A DNA stretch of 64,000 bases from Penicillus capitatus. Lineage: Eukaryota; Chlorophyta. The stretch covers positions 124,001 to 188,000 of the forward strand of contig OZ287715.1 in NCBI GenBank assembly GCA_965649825.1, written 5' to 3'. Below are positions 1 to 11,770 of the stretch, one piece after another (position 1 is the stretch's first letter; every line of letters starts with the position of its first letter). The notes under the pieces are model-generated. The model had not been told where the DNA came from and ran no database searches. It was given only the letters and a program-made list of their open reading frames with translations. Made by a program: the position numbers and the translations under genes.

Positions 1-3000
1 AATTGGGACTGGGTATGAGGGCCATGGAGATCTTTGACTGGTTAAGGAATTCAGATGAGGCTAAAGATCTTAAAAGCCTTTGTGATGTCTATACCTACAC
101 TGCAATGATTTCTATGTGCATCTATCAACAAGACGTAGACAGAGCATTGCGTCTTGTTGAAGAAATGCACGAGAGACGGATCCAAAGAAATGTTCATACC
201 TATACAGCCTTGATGAATGTCTGTATCAAATGCGGAAGGTGTCAGTTGGCGCTGGAGTCCTACAGGAACATGCGTGAAGACGGCATTGCACCCAATGTGG
301 TGACCTACAACACACTTATTGATATTTATGGAAAGATGGGCCAATGGGAACAGGCTGTCAAGGTCTTGGTCGACATGAAGAGTGAGGTCAGTCGCAGTGC
401 CTCTGTACATTAGGTATCTGCTCACACGTGTGTTGCTGCTATCAGGGTGTCGAGGCTGTACTGAGAACATACAACACCTTGATCATTTCGTGCAACATGT
501 GCAATCAGCCAAGAGAGGCTCTGGCTGTGTACAATAGGCTTTTGTCCGAGGGTTTCTGTCCAAACGCTACAACGTACAACGCATTGATCTCTGCCTATGG
601 CAAAGCTGGGCAGCTCGACAAGGTCATGGAAGTCTTTCAAGAAATGGTCTGGAAGGGATGCGAGAGAAGTGTCATCACGTACAGTTCCTTGATTTCTGCC
701 TGTGAGAAAGCGGGTCAGTGGGAGATTGCACTGCAGCTCTTCAATGAAATGCAACACGAAGGATGCATTCCAAACACTGTGACATACAACTCTCTTATCA
801 CAGCCTGCGCCCAAGGTACTTTAACTGAATGCCGACAACGCATCGCGTGAGCACATTTTTGACCTGATAGGGGCTCAGTGGGAGAAGGCATGTGACGTGT
901 TTGAGCAAATGCGTGTCCAAGGCTGTGCCCCAGACGTCGTCACCTACACGGCGCTTATTAGCGCGAACGAAAGAGGCGGTCAATGGAGACGCGCTCTCCA
1001 GGCATACGAAGAAATGCTCACTCAAGATTGCAAACCGGATGCCATTGTCTACAATGCCATTATCGATGCTGTCTGGGAAACTGGTGTCATTTGGGCTCAG
1101 CGAAAAGCACTCACAATTTTCGAGTGTGCCAGAAGGCAAGGGCACTTTAAACAGCAACCAATCCGAAACGTCCATCGAGCAGAAGTCAATCTTCATGCAC
1201 TGACGGCTGGAGTCGCTGTAATGAGTCTGTACAGCTGGCTGTTAGATTTGAAGTACATACACATATGCTCTTACTCATTCACTAACTCTATACTGTGTCC
1301 TCTCTTCAGGATACTGGCGTTGAGAGAGGGAGCTCAAGCACTTCCTGTCCAGCTGTGTATCGTGACGGATAAGGGACGTACGAGTAAGGAACAAGGAAAC
1401 TTAGTTGTCAAGGAGGCTGTGGCTGCAATGATGAACTCATGGGGAGCTCCATTCAGGCCCATGCACGATTCGATGTATGCAGGCGTCCTGGAAGCATCGG
1501 GACGAGACGTAGCTTTGTGGTTGAGTGAAGAACGTTTTGAAGAACGACTTTTTGGGTTTTTCCCCTGCACGAATCTCCTCCCTTCTAATGCAAATAAGGT
1601 AATGATGTGACGTCTTTTACTGTTCTGTCATCTGACGACGGTGTCTGTCCAGTTACCCTTCAAAGAGGGATTGGCAACGGACATTCCAGTTTTGGCAGAT
1701 GATCCTTCCTTTGCCAACGAGGCCGCCGTCGAGACGCGGTGCACTGAGGCATTTGCTGCTGTTCATCATTTTGAGAGTTCCCATTCTCTGACTCTTCAAG
1801 CAATGGGTTTGGCGTACTTACAGCACAGAACCGTCCTCGTGCAGCAGTTGTTTCAATATGGAAAGAAGCTCAATCTTAGAGAAGAGGTTGCTCACGATGC
1901 CGTTCTGCTGATGGACAGAGCCATGTCGACATCCATTCAAATCAAAGAGAACCTCCTGGAACTTCTGTCTGTCGCATGCCTGGTGCTTGCAATGAAGCAG
2001 ACTGAGAAGCTTGAGGATCTGCCCAGTGACGAGACTTTGGAACAAGTGACAGACTGCAAGGCATCCGCAGTTGGCAAAATGGAATGGAATCTGCGTCAGG
2101 TTTTAGGAAGCGACACATCAGCCATCTCAACACTGCGCTGCATCATGCTTTATCTGGAAAGACTGGGATCTCATCTCTTGGATGCACCTTCTGCTTCAGA
2201 AGTCTCTGGAGGTGCAGTGGCCTTGGTCGAAAGATCGATGTCCGATCTCACCTTCCTGAACTGCAGGCCCTCTGTTGTCGCAGCAGCGATACTGTATGCA
2301 GAGAGACGTTCTAGAGGCGTGATTCCCTACTGGCCATCGATGTTGGCAAAGCTGACTGGATATCAAGACATGAGCTCACCCGAATTGACTGTTGCCATTC
2401 GGGGAGCACAGAAATTATGCCAGTGTGGTTCCTCGGACTCTCCAGTCAGTGTGCCAGATGCGACGACCCTTCCTAATCTTGCACTGCTGGCTCAGTCAGG
2501 AATGGACATGGGAATGTCATCGACATCTCCGGCAGATGCAGCTTCTCTGTTGATGACCAGTGCCTCGACCAACGACTTCATGCCACCCGTTTGCCATGCC
2601 CTCAACCTCGGATTGCTTCATCTGCAGTCCTCAGCATCTCTGTCGGCGGTGGATTCTCTCAATTCGTTCTCTTCTCTCCAACAGATGCATCAACCCGTAG
2701 CAAATGTCGCAGCTGCATCGGCAGAAGATGATCAAGTGACAGCGAATCGTGTCGATGGCGTCGTGGTTGCACAAGGCGTAGCTGTACCTCCAAGAGTTGT
2801 GCAAGGATTAAGTCATGTGACCAGTGGATTCCCAAGCATTCTCCCACATTCGAACAGTTTGCTTGGATCCAATGCAACCTCCTCACGGATGAATTCCAAT
2901 GCACTCCGAGTACGTCGTGTCTCTTGTGGCCATTGATGGATGACATAGGGAATGCGAATGTGTGTCTTGTTCTTTGTCTAGGTTGTGGCATCAGGCGGGG

Positions 3001-3029
3001 TTCCGGTAACGGATGTCCGTGAGAATTAA
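1..3029 (+). CDS. PPR-SMR-cyclin fusion protein (5' partial)
   Basis: Six exons: up to 386, 446-815, 871-1252, 1310-1598, 1653-2909 and 2982-3029 (stop TAA). Introns are 54-72 nt, GT-AG, and all phases agree. The first 350 residues are tandem pentatricopeptide repeats (motifs such as VVTYNTLIDIYGKMGQW, ITYSSLISACEKAGQW), which bind RNA in organelles. Next comes an SMR-like region (NLHALTAGVAV, then VTDKGRTSKEQGN and GAPFRP), as in GUN1-type PPR-SMR proteins. Exon 5 then adds a cyclin box (LREEVAHDAVLLMDRAMS, CLVLAMKQTEKLEDLPSDE) and a Ser/Ala-rich tail. The intron at 1599-1652 holds an in-frame TGA, so splicing is needed to join SMR to cyclin; both sites are canonical and the phase is kept. 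The start lies upstream of the window. PPR and cyclin calls are firm; SMR is likely; the single-protein reading is inferred. Confidence 0.82.
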
Positions 3030-4943
3030 TGCATGATCTGTGTTGCTTAACTTGGGTGATTGATTGATCTGTGGAGGTTCCGATCTGCTTTTTTCATCGT
3101 ATAAGAGCATCACCTGCGTTTTGTTTTGGTTTGCTTGGTAAGTCGATCATCTGGTCACTTTCGTTGGTTTGTTTGTTTGTTGGTTGGTTGTGGTACTAGC
3201 ATTCAGTTCTATTATATTGTGGGATGGGCCATCTACGTGTCTGCAATGTGTCATGGTGTCAATTTCGATGCCGACCGACACCTGAATTTTGGGATTCACG
3301 TTATTCTTGCCTTTATCCTGAGTCTATATTTTTTCCGATCCACTTGTCATGCTAAATGGTTCGAATGTTACCGTCTCCATCTGCTTCACGAACATTCCTT
3401 GCCAATGCTCTGCGACACCTATTGGCCGGTAGAATGATCATCGAGCTGCGATCCAGTGCCTCTGACAACAGCTGTTACCTCTGGACGTGCCGCTTGATGA
3501 GAGGGCACTGTAACACAAGTTTTGTTTGACGTCTAGAGGATACAGTTCTTGTTATCAAGCATGGGTCCACTAACGACAATGATGCTTCCATGACTGGCTG
3601 ACTTTTCAACTGTCAACAATAACTGTCGTTGACAGTTAAAGAGGCGAGCATCAACAACAATCGAAGTATTATAAGAGATAAGAGATATTTTGAGCACACG
3701 AGAACGTTATAACTGGTGTTGATTTTCACAATAACATAATGCCAACTACAGCAGCAGCAGTCAGGAGTAAAGATCATGAGCATGGGATCTAGTTTGGGGT
3801 AGTAAGTACTCTTTTGATGAGCAGACGAGATCTGCACGACGTCTGGATTGTCTAACGAACGCTGATGATGGATTGTTCTTTCAATGGAGACAATGGGATA
3901 CGTTTGATGATTAAACGATGGACTGATATCGTCAATCATCGTCCAAAAAATCATGAGATTATGGATGTTTGTTTTTGTCTGTTCATCGTTCACTTGGTCT
4001 TCACGATTGCTTAGCCGTTTGGCGATGACGACGACTCCTCCTCCCTGACAATTACATCCGCTTGAGCCCACAGAAGAAAGATATCCATTCTTACTAGTAT
4101 TTGTTCGTTTGTTCGTTTGTTTGCTTCTGTCTTTGCTGTTTGTATGCAAAGGAAGTTATTCTTTATCATCCGTCTGAGAATGCATGATCAGCAGTTATTT
4201 GTGATTCAGCAAATGTTCTGTGGCATTGGCTCTGACCAAACGTCCTTTCCGACATGCAAATGTTGTTGTGGTGCATCAGATTCCTCTGCATACAGATACA
4301 GACAATCTTGTGATGAGTGCGTGTTCATTACACAGGTGCACGATGTCTCTGTTGACAGCCCATCTCTCTCCTACGGAGTCTCAATCATGTCTTTTCTAAA
4401 ATCAGACGATGACAACTATTACACACATGTAGGAGTTTTGTCCATGTTTTGCGCCGACCGAGACAGTCGATCGGTTGTATGCTGATTCCGAGGAGAACAA
4501 AGATGATCGTCAGAAAACAAAACAACATGTCTTCCTTCTTCTTCTTACATACGTCGTCATTGTTATTAGTCGGGCGGACTCTGGTGGAAGGGTTGGATTG
4601 TTGTTTCTTATATCTCTGATAACATTTTCCAATCCCTAGCGGCTTTAGAATCTCATCAACGTTTGATGATGAACCACGGCCTCACTGTGGCACATACGTG
4701 AGTTTTGGCTGGTCATTGGTGTGGTCTTCTGTAATTCTTGCTAGCGTTCTTGCCATCTGATCGTTCGTTCGATTCCATCCCATGATGACACTCTCTCCTC
4801 GAGCTTTTAAATAAGTATTGTTTTAATTGTTTTGATTTTTTGTGCACGACAGTGCAGATCTTGTTACAGCTCGGTCGGTAGAACATTGTTTAAATCGAAC
4901 GTCATTTGGTACAAGGACGAGAGACTCGAATGATCAACTTCAG
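3030..4943. other. No gene recognised; low-complexity intergenic DNA
   Basis: Only short unconvincing reading frames occur on either strand. The sequence is T-rich, with imperfect GTTT/GGTT runs near 3,165-3,190 and TTCG/TTTG runs near 4,105-4,130. It lies between the 3' ends of the PPR-SMR-cyclin gene and endonuclease V, so part of it is probably 3' UTR. Confidence 0.5.
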
Positions 4944-4991
4944 CACCACCACCACCACCACCACCACCACCACCACCTCATCATCATCATC
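4944..4991. repeat. (ACC)n/(ATC)n microsatellite
   Basis: About eleven CAC/ACC triplets run directly into five TCA triplets. The end of the tract overlaps the stop codon of the endonuclease V gene on the minus strand. Confidence 0.9.
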
Positions 4992-6018
4992 AAAGTTGGT
5001 GCTCTCTTGTGTAACATCGAGAACGCAGATCTGCTTGTCGTATCGGTTCAGGAATGCGATGCAGTGAGCATCTCTTCACGAGATCGATAACGGTTGACAG
5101 ACGGACTCGATGCCCTACCACCCAACACACAGACAGATGAATGAGGTCGTAAGTGAAACACTTGGGATAGAGACCGATAGAAACGTAGATAGGGTTTTTG
5201 GAATTCGTAAACCCATGATTAAAGAGTGCAACACCCAGGACGTCTCCATGTTTGCCTTTTAGCTCCAGTGTGTCTCCCCCTATCTCACCCTCACACATTC
5301 AAGCACGACCTTATGGTGTGTGGCCGTGTCACGACCTGTGTTGGCCGTTTGACTTTGTCCTCTTCTTTCTAGTTCGGATATCCTATGTCTGACATCTGCT
5401 TTGACTGTTTTTTCGTTCAAGTCATCCACACAGTGCAGCGATTTAGCAACTCCTATGGTGGGATAACCAGAAACAACACCGAGATGACACGCTGATCCGA
5501 AGCGCTGAGGATGCAGCAATCCATTTCCATCGACAAAGATTACCTAAATACATTCCATACCATGACCTGACGGATTCCAAGACGCTTTGATGAAAATAGA
5601 ATGCAACCTGCGGATTGAAGGCCGTTTGGGATACTCTGTTGATCAAAGACATGAATGGAACAACTTCTCTGAAGGCCAAGTAGCCTGCCATGTACGGAAC
5701 CGTCAACTGTACCACCTCAAAATCCTCATAGATAACTTGGAGATCCTATCACTCACTGTACATGCATCTTATCCCTTTAGTAAAGGCAGGAATACTGGAT
5801 ACTGCAAAACGACGAGACACGCGACTGCTGTGTTGCTCGATTCGAGAAAGCTGATGTCCACTCCGCCGATCCGCTGAAGTGCATTCTGACAGAATACACT
5901 ATTCTATGCGCGTGTCCACTGCTCATTCATATCACGCCTGCTTGGATGGGTCTAGACTCCATTCGTAATCGTCTGTCACAACGAGTCTGCTTCTGAGCTG
6001 AGCTTGAATCCTGATCAT
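4990..6018 (-). CDS. ENDOV: Endonuclease V (deoxyinosine/inosine-specific)
   Basis: Six exons on the minus strand: 6018-5938, 5885-5796, 5745-5608, 5543-5336, 5279-5175 and 5114-4990 (stop TGA), 248 residues, close to the family's usual 220-280. It cleaves DNA or RNA next to inosine. Seen in order: [11 protein letters not shown] (first catalytic Asp), [30 protein letters not shown] (the family's DGNG and HP..FG motifs), [21 protein letters not shown] and [10 protein letters not shown]. Each matches a conserved block. The start is the first ATG after an in-frame stop and keeps the N-terminal helix. Intron 1 (5886-5937) has a GC donor, CAG|GCGTGA; using the nearby GT breaks the frame. The gene is divergent from the FKBP gene, 121 bases between starts. 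Confidence 0.9.
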
Positions 6019-6139
6019 TCAGGAGGATGTCATATTCACAGGTGTGACGGGTGTCGATGTTACGCTGTCCACTGTCTTCTTAGTGCATCGGTATCCATTT
6101 TTGGAGGGGAAATATAATGACGCAAATGAGACCACTGCC

Positions 6140-7001
6140 ATGACCCAGATCACAGTGACGACGACAGTGTCCTCTGTGGTGCTGCTGCCAGTTCGACGGA
6201 CAGTGCTGCACCGAGCGCACTGGCATCCTCAGCCTCTTTGCCATGTGGCGACGTTTTCACAGAGGCGCTGTGCTCAAGTATATGCGCTCGATGAAGAGAG
6301 TGAAGAAGAAAGAGTCTCCACGCCTTCGCCAAAGAGATCTGCCGATTCGACAGACGCCGTCGCCTCTTTCTTAACGCGACGTTTTGGGTATATCTACCAT
6401 TTGTTGTCAATAACACTGTATTTGTTGGGATTACTGTGTACATACAGCATTGGTGCTGGACTTGCTTGGCTTGGTATTCTGACAATCGGCAGTCTAGGAG
6501 AACAGATCAAGACACGGTTGGAGGTTAGGAGAGAAGAAGAGGGAGCCAAGGATACGAACAATGCCAGAACTGTGACTCTGCCATCCGGTGTCGAGTACAG
6601 AGATCGGAAAATCGGCGGCGGATCCAGTCCCTATAAGGGTGCACTAACAGCCGTCCGCCTCAAGTACCTCTCCTCCACGCTTGAATAATAAGATATGTTC
6701 GGCCAGGGGATCTGTGGCCGAGGATCCTGTGACTGTGTTTGAAGATAGCTTTGCCAGTGGAAAGCAGATCGTATTTCTCTTTGGCAGCCGTCCTTTGAGT
6801 GATGCACTCTGCAGTGGACTGGAGGAAGCGATGGAGACGATGCGAGTGGGCGGTGTTCGCGAAGTGACAGTCCCACCGGATTCAGGATTCGGATCAAAGG
6901 GATCTGTTCTCTTCCCCGGAACCAAAAATGAGCAACGCATTCCACCGAATGCCACTCTCACATATCTCGTCGAGTTAAAGCGTGTGTCGATCGCTCCTTG
7001 A
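6140..7001 (+). CDS. FKBP-type peptidyl-prolyl isomerase, plastid type
   Basis: Two exons, 6140-6663 and 6707-7001 (stop TGA), joined by a 43-nt intron in correct phase; 272 residues. The FKBP fold covers about residues 165-272: LPSGVEYRDRKIGGG, then GLEEAMETMRVGGVREV, VPPDSGFGSKG and IPPNATLTYLVELKRVS. The closing VSIAP resembles plant FKBP17/20-type plastid proteins. The first 50 residues are basic and hydroxylated, transit-peptide-like. Residues of about 80-125 form one or two hydrophobic segments (HLLSITLYLLGLL, AGLAWLGILTIG), so the protein may be membrane-anchored, which is unusual for this class. Active-site residues are only partly conserved, so isomerase activity is uncertain. The ATG at 6140 is the first in frame. 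Confidence 0.85.
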
Positions 7002-7095
7002 TCGTAACATTCGGAGATGTCACATCAACAGAGGCACTGTAAAATACGGGGTTCCATAGAGTGTCATTAGATGCTGCTGATCTAGGAGACATGCT

Positions 7096-7597
7096 CTAGT
7101 CGAAGAGTGAGAATCCCATATCCTGTAAGAATAGAGGACATGTGTTCTCTGAAATGGATCTAGCTTCTCCTACCTCGTCTTCCTCTTCCTCTTCTTCCGG
7201 TTCTTCTGCTTTCTCTTCCGCAGCTGGTTCCGCTGCTCCTCCACCGCCACCACCGCCACCGGCGACAGCGACGGCTCCTGCAGGGACGGCTGCCATCTTT
7301 TCCCGCCCGGCACAGATCACTTCATGGATATCTTTTCCTTTCAGCTCAGCCAAGAGACTCTTCAGTTTATCGGAATCAGCACTGACGCCAACTGGCACGG
7401 CAGAACAGGTCTGTTGTGCTGCTTGTCGAAAAGGGCCGTGAAAAAGTACAAACCGCTGTCTAAGATCGTTTCGATGTCTTTGGCTGTTGGCTCTGTCTTG
7501 CCACCCAGAACGGCCTGCGAGAGGCGATTTGTTTTCAATAAGGGAGACAAAGTATGAGGATGGTTGGTACAAGTAAATACGCGGCGACGTGTTTCAT
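7096..7597 (-). CDS. RPLP2: 60S acidic ribosomal protein P2
   Basis: Four exons: 7597-7571, 7514-7454, 7391-7174 and 7122-7096 (stop TAG), 110 residues, the normal length. The N-terminus MKHVAAYLLAVLGG is diagnostic and appears only after splicing across the 56-nt intron 1. A helical dimerisation domain follows (AKDIETILDSVGV, LLAELKGKDIHEVI), then an Ala/Gly hinge with eight glycines, an acidic Glu run and the universal tail DMGFSLFD, which binds elongation factors and is interrupted just upstream by intron 3. It is part of the ribosomal stalk. All four exon phases agree. Confidence 0.95.
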
Positions 7598-7599
7598 GG

Positions 7600-8300
7600 A
7601 GACGCGTTGATGACAGAAGAATCCTTACAAATGCGCCAGAGGAGCACGTCGTCGTCACAGCCGCCGATTCGATCAGCAACAATCAGTCCATTTCCAATGC
7701 GTTCGAGCAGAAATGGACATGAAACATCCAGTGGGTCAATTCAGCTGTTGAAAACGCCGTCGTTGAACAACAGCGACTCTCGAAGATTCTGTTCAGTGAA
7801 CGAACTGCCTTGAATCCTGTGTCGAGAGATTATTCGCCCACTAATGAGGGAACCAAGGACATGGAATGCCTGTTAGCCATGGCAAGGAAGAAGGTAATGA
7901 CGTCCTTCAGGTTTCTAAAGCAGTAGATCTGTTAGGCGGATGCACGACCGATACTGGAGGACACTGCATCAAGAATAGAAACGAGGTGCACCACATTATT
8001 CCCAGACGAGGCATGGCTCTCTAAGGATCCACAATGGGAATGCCTTCATGATAAGACCAATCGCGACAGATTGGTCTTGTAGTGTGTGCTCAGCAGAGAT
8101 GCTCGTGAAAGAGGTTCGGCAAATGGAAGAGCCCACGAGAATGGTGGAGGCCCAACTGAACGATTTAGCGAGGGCATTTTCTGGAGTACATGCTATCATT
8201 CACTAGAATATGCGGCAAACTCAAAGGAATATGCTCAATGGATCGACTATATGCATCTCTGCAACGCGGTCAGGATATCGGACGTTGGTTGGTAAAATAC
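7600..8300 (+). CDS. Unidentified multi-exon coiled-coil protein (model incomplete)
   Basis: Several frames here look coding but switch register, so a spliced gene is likely. Visible pieces are EEHVVVTAADSISNNQSIS (about 7,643-7,700), VVEQQRLSKILFSERTALN (about 7,755-7,893) and, after a plausible 42-nt intron at 7894-7935, PILEDTASRIETRC and LFPDEAWLSKDPQWECL. A further piece, EVRQMEEPTRMVEAQLNDL, lies near 8,100-8,180. The heptad-like pattern vaguely recalls Nup62/Nup54-type coiled coils, but I cannot name it. The start codon and the last exon are not settled; some required introns would be only about 21-26 nt. It runs divergently from the P2 gene. Confidence 0.3.
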
Positions 8301-8649
8301 CTTTAAGATTTTGATCCTTTCGATCGATCTTTACGATGCGATCGTGTACCTTGCATCGAATTCTATGCCCAGCAGCAGATATTCGACACATTGTCTGCCA
8401 CGATGCGAGGGTAGCCATTGGATCACGCAGATGACGTTTCGTCTCCAATAACGCTTAGTATAGACGAAGACTGGCTTCGCGATAGTAGCAGTGCGCATGA
8501 GATGACGCACTCTTCTCTTCTTTCAATAGAAAGACTCAAGCGAAATCGAATGACAAAAGGCAGTGTGACAATGCTTGTAACGATGCTTTCGCAATCGAGT
8601 GTAGCAAAGGCGTCGTCGTTGGCGAACTGTTGTCTATAAAAACGAGATC

Positions 8650-9554
8650 TTAACGCAGCCTTTTTTCCTTCACCGGGTCCCAGATCTCTGCTAGAGTCAC
8701 AAAGGCAATCCAATCGTACAACGCATGAGTAAATGCCGTTGCTGGCAAACCGATGGTATTGTACTCGACACCCATCAAAGCACCGAAAACAGTTGCCCAG
8801 ATAAAATAGGTCTTCGTCGCCGAATGACACAAGCCAAACACCAAACTTGTCAAGACTATCCCCCCAACAGACGCATAGTCTGATGTAATCAGCAACATCT
8901 TATCGGTGAGAGCAGACTGCATCCATCCCCTGAAGAATGCCTCCTCCCCAATACCTGCCCCAATTGCCAAGGCAATTGGACCCTGTAGCACAAAACGAGA
9001 CAGTTCCTGTGAGGAGTAGCCGTTTTCGGGTGTATGTATATGCATACCCATGATGGCATTTCTTTCAGAAGGGGAAGCAGCGTCTCCTGAAGCAGGTGTT
9101 TGATCTTGAGCAGGGATGGAAATCGATCAGTCAGAGACATCGTTGTCGCCAACGAGAGAACCATAGGCAGGGTCCACAGCAGACCGCCAACAATATCCAC
9201 TGGAGCACTCAACTCCTCAAACACATGCAGATCTTCCATTTCACACAACACCATCGCGATGGATTCCAGATATCATTTGTGTGATGAATAGCAACCTGAT
9301 GATCTTCCCAGAAAGATGGCGGATATCGTCATCGCCCCATAGAACGCAGAACTCGCTTGAACGAACGAGATAGGGTCCCACTGCGACAACGGGGATTTGA
9401 TTCTTGGCGTTGAGACCTCGTTTCTCCTGTCGCTGCCTTTGCAGTGCAAGGCCGATCGCAGACCTCTCACTCTTTTCCGTGGATGAATGGCACCGGCAGT
9501 GGATGAGTGAGGTGGATGAAAGAGGGTTAAATGTCGGGTGCGAACGACAGACAT
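8650..9554 (-). CDS. CPBP-family intramembrane metalloprotease (CAAX protease-like)
   Basis: Three exons: 9554-9296, 9232-9048 and 9006-8650 (stop TAA), 266 residues. The family motif EEAFFRGW (paired Glu and Arg of the active site) sits near residue 165. It is followed by histidines in the FGLCHSATK and FTHALYDW segments that complete the metal site. Several hydrophobic segments flank it (SAFYGAMTISAIFLG, IVGGLLWTLPMVLSLA, VFGALMGVEY). The N-terminus is basic and Ser/Arg-rich without an early hydrophobic core, which fits a chloroplast transit peptide; plant relatives act in plastid or ER membranes. The start at 9554 is the likeliest Met but is not certain. Its start is 79 bases from the divergent eEF1B start. 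Confidence 0.85.
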
Positions 9555-9633
9555 CTTCGACAGCAAATGCTTTCATCAAGGTCATTTCACCTGGCGGCTT
9601 TGGTATTCGTCATTTGCATCGACCATTCCCACC

Positions 9634-10567
9634 ATGGTGTCTTTCAAGACGTTGTCGACAGACGAAGGACTCGCCCAATTGAACACCTACCTCGAAACTC
9701 GAAGCTATATCACAGGGTCTCGGCCCTGTCCTCTTTAACCGTTGCATATTTTGTCTCTGTTGCAGTTACCAAGCCTCCAATGACGATCTGGCTGTCTATT
9801 CTGCCTTAAAAACGGCACCGGCGGCATCGAAGTATGTAAATGCAGCGAGATGGTACAAGCACATCAAGACACTGCTCGGTGCCAGGTGGGCTCTCTCTTT
9901 CACAATTTCGAGAGATGCAGGAATAAATGGTGTTCTTCCAGTTTTCCTGGCAAAGCAGAAGGCGTAACGATAGAAGGAGCTGCTGCTACTGCTGCTGCAG
10001 AAAATGGCGCCGCGGAGGAAGAACTCGAGCCAGATGTCATGGCAGATGACGACGATGACGATGACGACCTTGATCTCTTCGGCGAAATGACAGAAGAAGA
10101 GAAAGCAGCAGCCGAAGAGAAAAAACGCGCTATCGAAGCAAAGAAGGAGAAAGCCAAAGCAAATGCTCTCAAAGCCAAATCTATGATCATCATTGACGTC
10201 AAACCATGGGATGACACAACAGGTCTCTCTCTCTTAAAATCACGAGACAACAAGTGACGTGACGATACGGCATTGCAGATATGGCGAAGCTGGAAGAAGA
10301 GGTCCGCGGCGTCGTGAAGGATGGACTTCTTTGGGGCGAAAGTAAAGCTCTCTTTCAGGGATGCCTGTTTTGTACAAAGCGGCGTCTGTTCTGTTCTCAG
10401 AGAAATTGGTTCCTGTTGGATTTGGTATTAAGAAGCTCCAGATCACGGCAGTCATTGAAGATGTGAAGATTGAATCTTTTGATGAGATTATTGAAGATTA
10501 CTTGCTAAAAGATGGCGAATCTGAGAATATTCAATCCGTAGATATCGTTGCATTCAACAAGATCTGA
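9634..10567 (+). CDS. Elongation factor 1-beta (eEF1B GEF subunit)
   Basis: Five exons: 9634-9716, 9766-9885, 9942-10222, 10279-10341 and 10401-10567 (stop TGA), 237 residues. It recharges eEF1A with GTP. The N-terminal GST-C-like helices (MVSFKTLSTDEGLAQLNTYL, YVNAARWYKHIKTLLG) are followed by an acidic run of about eight Asp, a Lys/Glu/Ala linker and the guanine-exchange domain (IIIDVKPWDDTTG, DGLLWGEKKLVPVGFGIKK). It ends in the conserved SVDIVAFNKI. All introns are 49-59 nt with consistent phases. The invariant C-terminus and WDD motif make the call firm. Confidence 0.95.
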
Positions 10568-10724
10568 TTGATGGGGACGCCAATGAAACAGCATTCATTC
10601 TTCAAAGCTTCATGCTGGCTGAAGTGCGTTTTGAATGGCCGTGTTTGACAAAAGACGGTATTCGTGCGTCACGCAGCAAACATTGACGACAATTGCCAAG
10701 AGGGTCGACGTCGCAGCGTCGCTG

Positions 10725-11560
10725 TTATCTGCATTCTTCTCTCTGTTCTCTTTCGCGATGATGTAGGGCACCATCGATTGTGAGTTGACAAGTGTGGAGA
10801 AAAGCGAAAAGCGCCACGATCAATGTCACAGGCACTCCAGCAAGGAGACTTGTACCCAGTAAGAACACATGATCAGAGCAGTGAATCCAAAGAACCTAAC
10901 AACGAACAGGATTTTGAGCTGTTCGTCATCAGTCGAGGAGTCTTACGCTGGAAATAGATAGATGCATTTGCAGCGTGCAATATGTTTGGCAGTCGACGGC
11001 GGTAAACATGACTTTGAGAGGCAGAGACACCACCCAGATAGAGGTACCATAGAGCAAATGCAAGAAATGAGTCACTCAAACCCACATGTTAACAAAGGCT
11101 TCTGAAGATAATGAGAAGCAAAATCAAGGTTCCTCCTGCCACTGCTATCGTTCTCAACTGAGAGACGACAAAGTGATGATCTCCCTCGAAAGAGGCAAAA
11201 CACTATACCCAGAGGTCGTTGATGATGGAAGGCGAAACGCCTGTCTTGACGACGACGACGTCGTTTTCGTCGCCTCCGCTTCTAAGCCGACTTTCAGAGA
11301 TGACCGTTGCCCGTGGCCTTAGAGCGAAGGCTGGTCCTGCGGGAAGAAGCTTCTGCACGACGTCGCGGCGACAGGATATTCGACCGCGCCCTGAGCTTCT
11401 TCGAAGAGAGAAACGGATGGGGATAAGAAACTGCACAGAAGGTGAAGGTGCATGTCGTTTTGGACATCTGTCCCCCAGAGTGGCCTCGCCGCTCGACTGC
11501 GTTGATCTGTGTCTTCTTGATCATGGTGGAAGTGGAGGTGGTCGCATCACTGCCATCACC
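10725..11560 (-). CDS. Unidentified multi-pass membrane protein (model incomplete)
   Basis: A basic, Arg/Ser-rich leader (FLIPIRFSLRRSSGRGR at about 11,430-11,380, followed by SPSIINDLW) ends at a good donor (11,208). After a 51-nt intron comes a hydrophobic run, AVAGGTLILLLIIFRSL. Further hydrophobic runs follow (LSDSFLAFALWYLYLGGVSA, then VTLIVALFAFLHTC) and a charged end, LHHREREQREEC. Between the first and second hydrophobic runs an in-frame TAA (11,089-11,091) interrupts an otherwise continuous frame, so an intron is missing from my model or the gene is broken. About four membrane helices and an organelle leader are the only safe statements. Confidence 0.35.
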
Positions 11561-11588
11561 ATTTCACTCTCAAATTGACTGATGGGTA

Positions 11589-11608
11589 GACAGACAGACA
11601 GACAGACA
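11589..11608. repeat. (GACA)n microsatellite
   Basis: About five GACA tetramers lie in the spacer between the membrane-protein gene and the RRM gene. Confidence 0.8.
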
Positions 11609-11770
11609 TCTGAGGTCCAGGCGACGCATTCGGTTACTGAAATCTGAAACGGACTGAGTGGGAAACGATGATGGAGAGGAAGGCGCTGACGCTAAGGGAT
11701 GGCCGTGTGTACGTGTGCCAGTTAGATGGTGCTCATGCTTAATACTGGTCCATGCTGGTCTTAAATGAGC

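Noticed and set aside
3613-4149. 178-codon minus-strand frame
   Set aside because: Composition is low-complexity with no recognisable domain, and it lies in a simple-repeat-rich spacer.
4860-4945. tRNA-like box A (AGCTCGGTCGGTAGAAC) with a box-B-like element downstream
   Set aside because: The D-stem has a mismatch, no acceptor stem pairs, and the spacing to the box-B-like sequence is too long for a normal tRNA.
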